From Paracoccaceae bacterium (GTDB lineage: Bacteria > Pseudomonadota > Alphaproteobacteria > Rhodobacterales > Rhodobacteraceae): DNA of 13,138 bases. Location of the stretch: NCBI GenBank assembly GCA_016937725.1, contig JAFGVZ010000225.1, positions 1-13,138 on the forward strand. Reading direction: 5' to 3'. A program made the translations under genes and the position numbers. Positions within the stretch are counted from its first letter, which is position 1. Every line of letters begins with the position of its first letter. Below are positions 1 through 6,793 of this stretch, piece after piece. Under the pieces are notes generated by a model. It made no database searches, was not told the origin of the DNA, and worked only from the letters and a program-made list of their open reading frames with translations.

Positions 1-105
1 CCAAACAACCAACAACGTCCCCGCCGCCGGTGAAGCGCTATCTAGGACACACCCAATCACAGCGCAACAGAAAAATGACAGAAAGAGGCAGATTTCCTGT
101 GGTGA

Positions 106-130
106 ACTTTTAAGATACTGTTTTAAAAGT
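106..130. repeat. AT-rich 8-bp inverted repeat downstream of the extensin gene
   Basis: ACTTTTAA at 106-113 is exactly repeated in inverted form (TTAAAAGT) at 123-130, with a 9-base spacer. It lies 20-44 bases beyond the stop codon of the minus-strand extensin gene, inside the only clearly AT-rich patch of the window. It could be a weak terminator, although there is no GC-rich stem, or an operator for a gene left of the window. TTAA recurs at 110, 123 and 136, exactly 13 bases apart. Bases 1-105 hold no gene I can support. One plus-strand frame is open from the edge to a TAA at 111-113, but nothing in it is recognisable. Confidence 0.4.
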
Positions 131-149
131 ATTTCTTAATAGGTTGGCG

Positions 150-833
150 CTAACGGCAATAGGGGGCGCCGCGATGTTGCGCGGTATCATAGTGGAAATG
201 ATTCTCATGCATCCCGTCTGATCCCGGCCCAAGCGTTGTGCCGAAGATTCCACACGCATTCGCGTGCATTTGGCGCAAGGCACGGCTGTGACGCGACAAG
301 CGAGACCAGTCGTCGTTGACGGTGATCGCCTCGCCATCGTCCAGAAGAATTGCACTGATATCGATCGCGCGACCTTTGCCATGCTCCGAAACCGGAGCAC
401 CCGGGCGGTGGTTCCGGGTTCGGCACACGTAATGAGCCGGAACCCGCAGGCCCACCACACGGTCGCCCGTGCGCCCCAAGGCCGGCCGCATGGCTTGCGT
501 CACCCATTTGTGCAGTGCTGTTGCCGTCTGGCAATCGAGGGTCGCTGGCTGCGACAGTTTGATGCCATCGACATGCGTGACCTGCACAGGAGCGGCCACG
601 CCGCAGCCGGATGTGCTGGAAATAATGGGCTCGATCGGCATGCCCTCCAGCCCGGCAACACCACACAGATTGCCCGATGCGCCGCGGCTGACCTGCGTCG
701 GGCTATCGCCCATGAAAGGCACAACCCGGCCAATCAAGCGGCCAACTCCATCAGCCCCCGGCACCCTCGGCCCACCCGAACATGCGGTCAAAACGGTGAG
801 CGCGACGAGCGAAACAGCGATGGGTTTGAGCAT
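150..833 (-). CDS. Extensin-like family lipoprotein
   Basis: This is a predicted envelope lipoprotein of 227 aa with an extensin-like C-terminal domain (the family usually called Extensin-like_C). Residues 1-18 form a lipoprotein signal peptide ending in the lipobox LTAC, with Cys18 as the lipidated residue. The conserved core is SEHGKGRAIDIS (149-160), followed by GTxLGPGSD and then HENHFHYD (209-216). The pattern H151, D158 and an HxH pair (H212, H214) resembles the zinc site of M15 D,D-peptidases, so cell-wall peptide hydrolysis is a reasonable inference, but activity in this family is not something I can confirm. Six further cysteines (57, 77, 101, 137, 194, 226) suit an oxidised compartment. 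The ATG at 833 was chosen because AAGGA sits 6 bases upstream and the signal peptide starts there; the frame stays open to 1052, but that extension lies inside tyrA. It starts 8 bases after tyrA ends, so it is probably the last gene of the hisC-tyrA operon. Confidence 0.9.
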   Translation of the reverse strand: MLKPIAVSLVALTVLTACSGGPRVPGADGVGRLIGRVVPFMGDSPTQVSRGASGNLCGVAGLEGMPIEPIISSTSGCGVAAPVQVTHVDGIKLSQPATLDCQTATALHKWVTQAMRPALGRTGDRVVGLRVPAHYVCRTRNHRPGAPVSEHGKGRAIDISAILLDDGEAITVNDDWSRLSRHSRALRQMHANACGIFGTTLGPGSDGMHENHFHYDTAQHRGAPYCR

Positions 834-841
834 GGAAGTCC

Positions 842-1756
842 TTATCTTTTGCTGCGTCCGAAATCGGGCGCGTCGGTATCTTGGCCAGCGTCGATGATGC
901 CCCGTCGAATGGCCCGCGTGCGGCTGAAATAAGCGTGCAGATGATCGCCATCTCCGCGCCGGATGGCGCGTTGCAGCGCGAAGAGTTCCTCGGTGAAGCG
1001 CCCCAGAATTTCCAGCGTCGCATCCTTGTTGGTCAGGAACACATCCCGCCACATGGTCGGGTCGCTTGCTGCAATGCGCGTAAAGTCACGAAAGCCTGCG
1101 GCAGAGTATTTGATCACTTCGCTATCGGTCACGCGGCGCAGATCATCGGCCACGCCTACCATGGTATAGGCAATCAGGTGCGGCGTGTGACTGGTCACGG
1201 CCAGAACAAGGTCATGATGGGGCGGGTCCATCACATCGACCTGCGCACCCATTCCCTGCCACAGGCGGGTTAGGCGGTCGGTCGCGGCGGCATCTGCTCC
1301 CTCAAGCGGGGTTAGGATGGTCCAACGATTGTCGAAAAGTTCGGCAAAGCCTGCGCGCGGGCCGGAATGTTCGGTCCCGGCCAGCGGGTGGCCGGGGATG
1401 AAATGCACATGCCGGGGCATATGGGGGCCGACGGCGTCGATCACGGCCTGCTTAACAGAGCCGACATCGGTCACGGTTGCGCCCTGCGCCAGATATGGGG
1501 CGATTTCCTGCGCCACGGCGGACATGGCGCCCACGGGCACGCACAAGACGACAAGGTCTGCATCCTCTACGGCTTGCGCGGCGGTGTCGGTCACGCGGTC
1601 GACCAGTCCGATTTCGGCTGCAATCGCGCGCGTCTCTGCCGAGCGCGCAGTCCCGACAATCTCGGCCACCAGCCCGCCCCGCCGCATCGCCAAGGCCATC
1701 GACCCGGCGATCAGCCCCAGCCCGATAAAGGCCACGCGCTGGTAGAGAGGCGTCAT
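842..1756 (-). CDS. tyrA: Prephenate/arogenate dehydrogenase (cyclohexadienyl dehydrogenase type)
   Basis: The enzyme oxidatively decarboxylates prephenate and/or arogenate using NAD(P)+, giving 4-hydroxyphenylpyruvate or tyrosine in the cytoplasm. At 304 aa it is a stand-alone dehydrogenase with no fused chorismate mutase and no C-terminal ACT domain. The dinucleotide-binding motif GLGLIAGS is at residues 12-19. The family signature GHPLAGTEHSG spans 122-132, with H123 at the catalytic-histidine position. The start ATG overlaps the hisC stop as ATGA, and a strong GGAGG lies 7 bases upstream inside the end of hisC, so translation is coupled. Lack of an ACT domain suggests that feedback control, if any, acts through the active site, as in TyrC-type enzymes; that point is inferred. 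Whether it prefers prephenate or arogenate cannot be read from the sequence. The name tyrC would be equally suitable. Confidence 0.95.
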   Translation of the reverse strand: MTPLYQRVAFIGLGLIAGSMALAMRRGGLVAEIVGTARSAETRAIAAEIGLVDRVTDTAAQAVEDADLVVLCVPVGAMSAVAQEIAPYLAQGATVTDVGSVKQAVIDAVGPHMPRHVHFIPGHPLAGTEHSGPRAGFAELFDNRWTILTPLEGADAAATDRLTRLWQGMGAQVDVMDPPHHDLVLAVTSHTPHLIAYTMVGVADDLRRVTDSEVIKYSAAGFRDFTRIAASDPTMWRDVFLTNKDATLEILGRFTEELFALQRAIRRGDGDHLHAYFSRTRAIRRGIIDAGQDTDAPDFGRSKR

Positions 1757-2841
1757 CCCTGCTCCTCCATGAAGCGGGCGATGACATGGGCCACGCGGCG
1801 GCAGGCAGATTCGTCGCCCACCGTAATGCGCAAGGCTTCCGGCAGGCCATAGCTGCCGACCTGACGCACGATCAGCCCATCCGCTAACAACACGCTGTTG
1901 CAGGCTTCAGCCTGCTCGGGGCTGGCAAAACGTGCCAGCACGAAATTGGCGTAAGATATGTCGGTCGGCACACCACACGCATTCAGCTTTTCAGCCAACC
2001 AGTCACGCAACCGCGCGTTCTCTGACAAAGAGCGCGCGATATGGGCAGCATCGCCCAAGGCGGCTTCGGCCACGTCTAGCTGTGTGTTCGACAAGTTGAA
2101 CGGTCCGCGCAGGCGGTTGAGCACTTGCAGCACATGGGCCGGGCCATACCCCCAGCCAATGCGCAAGCCACCCAAACCGTAAAGCTTCGAGAAGGTGCGC
2201 GTCATCACCACGTTCTCGCGGCTGTCCACAAGTGCGGCGCCGCCGTCATAGCCTTCGACATATTCGGCATAGGCGCCATCCAGAACCAGCAGGGTTTGCG
2301 GTGGCAGGTTGTCGGCCAAGCGCTCCAGTTCCGACAGGGGCACCATGGTGCCGGTGGGGTTGTTGGGGTTAGCGACAAAAACAAGCTTGGTGCGTTCGGT
2401 TACAGCCGCCAGAAGGGCATCCACATCGGTGGTGCGTTCGCGCTCTGGCGCTTTCACAGGCGTGGCCCCGGCGGCCATGGCGCTGATCGGATACATCAGA
2501 AAACCATGCTGCGAATAGAGCACCTCGTCCCCCGGCCCGGCAAAACCTTGGCACAGGAAGGTGATGATCTCATCCGACCCGGCCCCGCAGATAATGCGCT
2601 CGGCATCCAGCCCGTGACAGGCTGCAATCGCCGCGCGCAAGGACGCATGATCGGTCGAGGGGTAGCGGTGCAGGTCCAGTCCCGCGCGCTGATAGGCGGT
2701 GCGCGCCAATTCGCCCGCGCCGAACGGGTTTTCATTCGATGACAATTTCACGACATCTTCGCGCCCGGCGATCTTTGCGGTGCCACCCTGATAGAGGGCG
2801 ATATCCATAATTCCGGGTTGAGGGCGGATCTGGTGGGGCAT
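1753..2841 (-). CDS. hisC: Histidinol-phosphate/aromatic aminotransferase (HisC-type)
   Basis: A class-II-like fold-type I PLP aminotransferase of 362 aa, a normal HisC length. Motifs in order: SSNENPFG (34-41), CGAGSDEII (85-93), NPNNPTG (158-164), VLDGAYAEY (186-194) with D188 and Y191 for cofactor binding, and TFSKLYGLGGLRIGW (216-230) with the Schiff-base lysine K219 and R227. HisC converts imidazole-acetol phosphate to histidinol phosphate. No other his gene is nearby, and the gene overlaps tyrA by 4 bases. The same pairing is known from Zymomonas mobilis (hisH-tyrC), where the aminotransferase also accepts aromatic keto acids or prephenate. A role in tyrosine and phenylalanine synthesis, alone or besides histidine, is therefore likely by inference. 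The ATG at 2841 has AGGA 6 bases upstream. A small hairpin (TGGGT at 2853-2857 with ACCCA at 2864-2868) lies just before that ribosome binding site. Confidence 0.93.
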   Translation of the reverse strand: MPHQIRPQPGIMDIALYQGGTAKIAGREDVVKLSSNENPFGAGELARTAYQRAGLDLHRYPSTDHASLRAAIAACHGLDAERIICGAGSDEIITFLCQGFAGPGDEVLYSQHGFLMYPISAMAAGATPVKAPERERTTDVDALLAAVTERTKLVFVANPNNPTGTMVPLSELERLADNLPPQTLLVLDGAYAEYVEGYDGGAALVDSRENVVMTRTFSKLYGLGGLRIGWGYGPAHVLQVLNRLRGPFNLSNTQLDVAEAALGDAAHIARSLSENARLRDWLAEKLNACGVPTDISYANFVLARFASPEQAEACNSVLLADGLIVRQVGSYGLPEALRITVGDESACRRVAHVIARFMEEQG

Positions 2842-2930
2842 GGTCTGTCCTATGGGTCTTGCAACCCACGTCTTAGCGCCGCATGGGGGCTAGGACCAGA
2901 ACCCTTTGTGACACCTGCCCGACAGGTTAG

Positions 2931-2960
2931 CCCGCGCGTTGCACTTGTGCCGCGCGCGGG
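2931..2960 (-). terminator. GC-rich hairpin after the EamA transporter gene
   Basis: CCCGCGCG (2931-2938) pairs perfectly with CGCGCGGG (2953-2960). An inner GCAC/GTGC stem extends it across a 2/2 internal loop. It begins 5 bases past the stop of the minus-strand EamA gene and ahead of hisC. There is no following T-run, so it is at best a weak or factor-assisted terminator, or a transcript-stabilising hairpin between the two genes. Confidence 0.4.
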
Positions 2961-2964
2961 GGTA

Positions 2965-3939
2965 TTACTCCGCCGCGTCCTGCCCCATCGCTTCGCCCAG
3001 ACCGCTGGCCCGTGGGTAGGTGCCGGTATCGGTGCGGGTGCGCGTTTCCAAAACCGGGCGGTTGTCAGAGACATTGGCGGTCTCTTCGCGCACCAGAATG
3101 AAAATTCCGCTCGAGATGATGATTCCCGCCCCGACAATTATGAACAGATCCACCCTTTCATCGAAAAACAGCGCACCAAAGAGCACGGCCCAAATGATCT
3201 GCGAATATTGCATGGGCGCGATCTGAAACGCCGGCGCACGCTTATAGGCGGCGATCACGCACAAGCTGGCCACCAGCGCCAGCGCCGACATCGCCGCCAA
3301 AGCCCCGAAATCGGCCAAGGGCATGGGGCGGTAAACGAAAGGCAGAGCAACCCCCATGACCAGCAGGTTCGCCATCATCGGATATAACAGCAGCACCACG
3401 TTGCGCTCTTCCGCGCCAATCTTGCGCACGATGATGGACGCGATTGCACTTGTGAGCGCCCCGACGAGCGCGGCCAAATGGCCAAGGCCCAATTCGGCCC
3501 CCTGCCCCGGCCGTAGCACGACAAGAACACCCGCAAGCCCCACTAGCACGGCCATGCTGCGCCGCCAGCCCACGCGCTCTCCCAACAAGGGCACCGACAG
3601 CACGGTAATCAGCAAGGGCGTCGCAAACAAAATGGCATAGGTCTGCGCCATGGGCAAAACCGAGAACGCGTAGAACACGCTCACCCCGGTCAAGACAGAT
3701 GCCCCGGTGCGCAGCGCGGTCCACCCCGGATAGCGCGGCAACAGCGTGCCATCGGTAGGGTCACGCATTAACAAAAGCATGGCAAGGGGAAGCCCCAGCA
3801 AAACGCTGAAAAATACGATTTGAACGGGGCTATAGGTGCCGCCAAGCGACTTGACGATCACATCATGCGACGAAAACAGCGCGAAGGCCAGAAGCGCAAC
3901 TCCTGGACCGGCAAGCCGCGAAGATGACAGGGACGACAT
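2965..3939 (-). CDS. EamA/DMT-superfamily transporter
   Basis: A polytopic inner-membrane protein of 324 aa made of two homologous EamA halves, about ten hydrophobic segments in total. This is the standard size and layout of the drug/metabolite transporter superfamily (RhaT/YdcZ/RarD-like). Recognisable pieces are FSSHDVIVKSLGG in the first helix region, PMAQTYAILFATPLLI at the end of the first half, GERVGWRR between helices, and MQYSQIIWAVLFGALFFDE in the second half. A hydrophilic tail of about 45 residues rich in R, T, E and D follows the last helix. The substrate cannot be predicted; relatives export amino acids, metabolites or sugars. The start is uncertain: ATG at 3939 follows a GGGG tract 6 bases upstream and puts helix 1 close to the N-terminus, while a GTG at 3978 in the same frame would add 13 residues. 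It follows ygfZ by 55 bases and may be co-transcribed with it. Confidence 0.88.
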   Translation of the reverse strand: MSSLSSSRLAGPGVALLAFALFSSHDVIVKSLGGTYSPVQIVFFSVLLGLPLAMLLLMRDPTDGTLLPRYPGWTALRTGASVLTGVSVFYAFSVLPMAQTYAILFATPLLITVLSVPLLGERVGWRRSMAVLVGLAGVLVVLRPGQGAELGLGHLAALVGALTSAIASIIVRKIGAEERNVVLLLYPMMANLLVMGVALPFVYRPMPLADFGALAAMSALALVASLCVIAAYKRAPAFQIAPMQYSQIIWAVLFGALFFDERVDLFIIVGAGIIISSGIFILVREETANVSDNRPVLETRTRTDTGTYPRASGLGEAMGQDAAE

Positions 3940-3994
3940 GGCAAACCCCAAGCGTAGCGAATATGGTATCGCTACCACGCCTAAGCGCCACGGT

Positions 3995-4750
3995 TCAACC
4001 GCTGGAGGCCATGTTCAGCGCAAAGACCGTTGCATCAGCCGCGCGTAATGGCCCTTCTGCCCGGTCAAAGCGCAAATAGGCAATCGCGTGATCGCCGCTT
4101 TGCGTGAACAGGGTGCCAACGGGCTTGCCGCCCGCCTCTATCGCGGTGCCCACCGGGGCGCTTCCTTCCAGACGCACGGTCGCGAACCCTTTGCGCAATT
4201 CGGTCTTGTGGTGCATCCGCGCCGTCACTTCTTGGCCGACGTAACAGCCCTTGCGGAAATCGACACCATGCAGCCGTTCGAACCCGGCTTCCAGAATGAA
4301 GGTCTCATTCGGCACCAGTTCTATCCCGGTTTCTGGCACACAATGGGCCACGCGCAAAGCGTTCCAGTCGGTGCCATCCTCGGGCAGGGCCACACCGTAA
4401 GCCCTCCAGCCCAGCGCCGGATGGCGCGGGTCGGCCAGCGCCCCATCAGGCGCAGGCCCGGTGCCGCGACTGACCGGCATTTCCTCGCGCGCCAGCATGA
4501 CCGGCGCGCGCAATTTATAAAGGCTCAGTCGTTTGAACAGGTCATCCGCCAGCGGGGCCGCGACATCGATCAGCACATCTGCGCCCTGCGCCACCAGAAA
4601 GAAATCGGCCAGATACTTTCCTTGCGGCGTCAGGATTGCCGCATAGACAATACCATCCTTGGCCAGCTTTCGGGTGTCGTTGCTGACCAAGCCTTGCAGA
4701 AACCCCGCCGGGTTATCGCCAGAAACGCGGATAATCGCCCTGTCGTTCAT
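3995..4750 (-). CDS. ygfZ: YgfZ/GcvT-domain folate-binding protein
   Basis: YgfZ (IBA57-like) proteins bind tetrahydrofolate and help build or repair iron-sulfur clusters in enzymes such as MiaB and aconitase, in the cytoplasm. The protein is 251 aa, somewhat shorter than E. coli YgfZ (about 326 aa) but usual for the alphaproteobacterial form. The diagnostic motif KGCYVGQE lies at 167-174 with the conserved C169, followed by VTARMHHKTELRKG. The N-terminal GcvT-like segment carries FLQGLVSND (17-25) and LTPQGKYLADFFL (40-52). The ATG at 4750 is chosen because AGAGGTGG sits just upstream; a GTG at 4765 in frame would itself lie over that ribosome binding site. Its upstream neighbour is pirin, about 110 bases away, and the EamA gene lies downstream. 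Confidence 0.93.
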   Translation of the reverse strand: MNDRAIIRVSGDNPAGFLQGLVSNDTRKLAKDGIVYAAILTPQGKYLADFFLVAQGADVLIDVAAPLADDLFKRLSLYKLRAPVMLAREEMPVSRGTGPAPDGALADPRHPALGWRAYGVALPEDGTDWNALRVAHCVPETGIELVPNETFILEAGFERLHGVDFRKGCYVGQEVTARMHHKTELRKGFATVRLEGSAPVGTAIEAGGKPVGTLFTQSGDHAIAYLRFDRAEGPLRAADATVFALNMASSG

Positions 4751-4777
4751 AGCCACCTCTTTCACACATCCTGCGAC

Positions 4778-4783
4778 ATATAA
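4778..4783 (-). promoter_or_regulatory. Candidate -10 element before ygfZ
   Basis: On the minus strand TTATAT lies 28 bases before the ygfZ ATG. A poor -35 match (CTGTTC) stands 17 bases further upstream. This would give ygfZ a short leader of about 20 bases and its own promoter, separate from pirin. The -35 is weak, so this is tentative. Confidence 0.3.
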
Positions 4784-4832
4784 GCGAAAGCGCTCGACCA
4801 GAACAGGTCTGCATCACCTTGCCTAAAACGCG

Positions 4833-4860
4833 CCCGGGGTCGGAATGCGTAGCGCCCGGG
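4833..4860 (-). terminator. Possible terminator after the pirin gene
   Basis: The self-complementary hexamer CCCGGG occurs at 4833-4838 and again at 4855-4860, just past the pirin stop. On the minus strand the second copy is followed a few bases later by TTTT. The two copies lie within a direct repeat of GCGCCCGGG (4830-4838 and 4852-4860). A 6-bp stem with a loop of 16 bases is not a strong terminator, so confidence is low. Confidence 0.3.
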
Positions 4861-4862
4861 TG

Positions 4863-5774
4863 TCAATGAGCAGGCCGGATAAAGGTGCCGTTGCGCAGAT
4901 CCCACATGGCTTGGCGTATTTCCTCTGGCGTGTTCATCACGATCGGCCCGTGCCACGCGACAGGTTCTTGAAGCGGCGCGCCCGATATCAGCAAAAAGCG
5001 AATGCCCTCCTCGCCCGCCTGCACCGTCACCTCGTCGCCCGTGCCAAAGCGGATCAGCGTGCGGTCGCCTGACATGTCGCGGATATTGACCTCCTCGCCC
5101 ATCACCTCTTTTTCCAACAGCACACCCGTTGGTTTCGAGGCATCGGCAAAGGCGCCCGACCCCGCGAAGACATAAGCAAAGGCGCGGCGATAGGTGTCGA
5201 TCTTGAAGCTCTTGCGCACACCCGGCGGGACCGAGATATCCAGATATTGCGGGTCTGCCGCGATCCCGTCCACCGGGCCGCGCTTGCCCCAGAAATCGCC
5301 CACGATCACCCGGACCTTGGTGCCGTCATCATCAATGGTTTCGGGAATATCACCCGATTTCACATCCTGATAGCGCGGCGCGGTCATTTTCAGCGCGCCG
5401 GGCAGGTTGGCCCAAAGCTGGAAGCCGTGCATCTGCCCGCGCGCATTTCCGCGCGGCATTTCCTGATGGAGAATGCCAGAGCCTGCGGTCATCCATTGCA
5501 CATCGCCCGCGCCCAGCGTGCCGGTATTGCCAAGGCTGTCGCCGTGGTCCACTTCACCCGCCAGAACATAGGTGATTGTTTCAATCCCCCGATGCGGGTG
5601 CCATGGAAAGCCGCGCAGGTAATGTTCCGGGATTTCGTTGCGGAAATCATCGAACAGCAGGAACGGGTCCAGCTCTGACGGGTCGTGAAAGCCAAAGGCG
5701 CGGTGCAGGTGCACGCCGGCCCCTTCCATGGTTGGAACAGCCTTGCGCGTGTCGAGTATGGGACGGATGGACAT
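4863..5774 (-). CDS. Pirin family protein
   Basis: A bicupin metalloprotein of 303 aa with an N-terminal pirin domain and a C-terminal pirin_C domain. The metal-binding residues seen in human pirin and E. coli YhhW are conserved: HPHRG (59-63, giving H59 and H61) and GSGILHQEMP (98-107, giving H103 and E105). The segment FDDFRNEIP and the run GDVQWMTAG are also typical. Bacterial pirins are variously described as quercetin dioxygenase-like enzymes or as regulators of central metabolism. Which applies here cannot be decided from sequence. The ATG at 5774 has AAGGGA about 7 bases upstream; the frame stays open to 5948, but that extension has no pirin homology. A CTTG-N11-CAAG dyad 42-66 bases upstream suggests control by a LysR-type regulator, although no such regulator gene is in the window. 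Confidence 0.95.
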   Translation of the reverse strand: MSIRPILDTRKAVPTMEGAGVHLHRAFGFHDPSELDPFLLFDDFRNEIPEHYLRGFPWHPHRGIETITYVLAGEVDHGDSLGNTGTLGAGDVQWMTAGSGILHQEMPRGNARGQMHGFQLWANLPGALKMTAPRYQDVKSGDIPETIDDDGTKVRVIVGDFWGKRGPVDGIAADPQYLDISVPPGVRKSFKIDTYRRAFAYVFAGSGAFADASKPTGVLLEKEVMGEEVNIRDMSGDRTLIRFGTGDEVTVQAGEEGIRFLLISGAPLQEPVAWHGPIVMNTPEEIRQAMWDLRNGTFIRPAH

Positions 5775-5815
5775 GGCATTTTCCCTTGTGCGTGTGAACT
5801 TGCGAAAGAACATGC

Positions 5816-5840
5816 CATCTTGGTGCCGTGAAACAAGATG
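5816..5840 (-). promoter_or_regulatory. LysR-box-like inverted repeat upstream of pirin
   Basis: CATCTTG (5816-5822) and CAAGATG (5834-5840) form a perfect 7-bp inverted repeat with an 11-base spacer. This fits the T-N11-A dyad bound by LysR-type regulators. Its centre is about 54 bases upstream of the pirin start codon. No strong -10/-35 pair is visible between it and the gene. The rest of the 5775-5949 gap holds only short, unremarkable repeats. Confidence 0.45.
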
Positions 5841-5949
5841 CGACCGAAGCGCCGCCCCTGTTCGTTTTTGCACAGAACGACGGGACGGGCCTGTAGCCAG
5901 CCAAGCAGGCACCGGTTTCCAGCCAGCCCTTGCATGGCCATCGGCCAAA

Positions 5950-6366
5950 TCACAGCCGCAGCGCGACCAAGATTACACCATAGCCCACCGCACCCGCCCC
6001 CAGTGCCGCCAATGCGGCCACCACCAAGCGCCGACCGGAATTCCGGGATATGGCTAAACCATACACCCCGTCGGCGGACGGCATTGCAGGCGATTTGCGC
6101 ACGCTGCGCACGAATTCCTCGAACGCATCCATATCCTGTAGCTGTGCTGTCTTTGCGTGCGGCCCCGTCTTGCTTTTGCGCCGATGTGCAGAGCGCAGGT
6201 CGGGCCAACGCGCCCAGACATCGCGGGGAACCGGCACGTTTACCGGCACGCGCTTTGGGTTTGCGACAATGCCAACCCGCGCCTGCCGGTCAGCTAAGGT
6301 TTCGCTGCGCCGTTTCACCGTGCCCGCCGCTACAGACGATGTCATATCAGCCCCCCAACTTGCCAT
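5950..6366 (-). CDS. Hypothetical protein with a single C-terminal membrane segment
   Basis: A 138-aa protein that I cannot assign to a named family. Residues 1-75 are basic and contain NPKRVPVNVPVPRDVWARWPD, suggesting a short folded or nucleic-acid-binding part, followed by a linker and an acidic helix around DMDAFEEFVRSVR (79-90). Residues 114-137 are one hydrophobic Ala/Gly/Val-rich helix ending one residue from the C-terminus, so the protein is probably tail-anchored with its N-terminus in the cytoplasm. The ATG at 6366 has AGGGTGG about 6 bases upstream; an alternative ATG at 6345 follows a GGGGGG tract. The gene starts 25 bases after the HNH gene, so the two are probably co-transcribed. 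Base composition matches its neighbours, which supports a real gene. Confidence 0.72.
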   Translation of the reverse strand: MASWGADMTSSVAAGTVKRRSETLADRQARVGIVANPKRVPVNVPVPRDVWARWPDLRSAHRRKSKTGPHAKTAQLQDMDAFEEFVRSVRKSPAMPSADGVYGLAISRNSGRRLVVAALAALGAGAVGYGVILVALRL

Positions 6367-6391
6367 ATGCGCCACCCTAACACTCACCCAT

Positions 6392-6706
6392 TTACAAACG
6401 ATTACCGCGCCTGCGCCGCGCGCCGGGGACCTTGGACGCAAAGTCCGGGGGTCGCTTGGCGACCCATGCCAGAAACTTTGCAAGACGGGGATGGTCGCGC
6501 AGAGCCGCGACCGTATTGAAGTCGCGCGCGAGTTCTGTCTCTGACAAGGTGGCGTGAATTTCCTTGTGGCAAATGTGATGAAGCAACACCACCGGCCCAC
6601 CCTTGCCGCCGCGCAGCTTCGGGATCAGGTGGTGCAAGCTTTGCGGCACGCCCGGCGGAATGGGGCGGCCACAGAGCGGGCAGATCGGATCGTCATCATC
6701 GGGCAT
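6392..6706 (-). CDS. Small HNH endonuclease-fold protein
   Basis: A 104-aa single-domain HNH protein. A zinc knuckle CPLC (9-12) precedes the ββα-metal core, with HHLIPKLRGGKGG (25-37) and VLLHHICHKEIHATLSE (40-56). The paired histidines H25/H26, then H44, H47 and H51, with C46, fit the HNH pattern. The C-terminus is basic (PGARRRRGNRL). This compact type is common in alphaproteobacterial chromosomes and the physiological role is not known to me. Such proteins may act as nicking or repair nucleases rather than restriction enzymes, and no methylase or toxin-antitoxin partner is present. The ATG at 6706 was chosen because the domain starts directly after it. Its ribosome binding site is weak, and a GTG at 6772 in frame would add 22 residues unlike the family. 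Confidence 0.85.
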   Translation of the reverse strand: MPDDDDPICPLCGRPIPPGVPQSLHHLIPKLRGGKGGPVVLLHHICHKEIHATLSETELARDFNTVAALRDHPRLAKFLAWVAKRPPDFASKVPGARRRRGNRL

Positions 6707-6793
6707 GGCGAAAACCGCACCAAGGGTGTAAACTGTTGAGGAGTGTAAGATCACGCAAGCGTCCGACAACACCTGACAGGACAGAACAGACCG

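Noticed and set aside
1..113. Plus-strand frame open from the left edge to TAA at 111-113, as a possible 3' end of a gene
   Set aside because: Only 36 codons are visible, with no recognisable motif; other frames are open for similar lengths, so it cannot be supported.
110..139. Possible CtrA boxes (repeated TTAA)
   Set aside because: CtrA needs TTAA-N7-TTAA. Here the spacers are 9 bases, and no gene start is nearby in the window.
191..214. Fur-box-like sequence AAATGATTCTCAT near the end of the extensin gene
   Set aside because: It is the reverse complement of codons for the conserved HENHF motif, so protein conservation explains it. It is also inside a gene, far from any start codon.
264..932. 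Long plus-strand open frames opposite the extensin and tyrA genes
   Set aside because: They are antisense shadows typical of GC-rich DNA, without motifs, ribosome binding sites or sensible composition.
834..1052. N-terminal extension of the extensin gene
   Set aside because: It would overlap tyrA by about 210 bases, has no ribosome binding site and would bury the lipoprotein signal peptide.
2125..2742. 205-codon plus-strand open frame opposite hisC
   Set aside because: Antisense of a clear aminotransferase; the protein is low in structure signals and matches nothing recognisable.
5775..5948. N-terminal extension of pirin
   Set aside because: The extra residues have no pirin similarity and would cover the dyad; ATG at 5774 has a good ribosome binding site.
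6392..6706. HNH protein as part of a restriction-modification, toxin-antitoxin or mobile intron system
   Set aside because: No methylase, antitoxin, reverse transcriptase, integrase or repeat is nearby, and base composition matches the flanking core genes.
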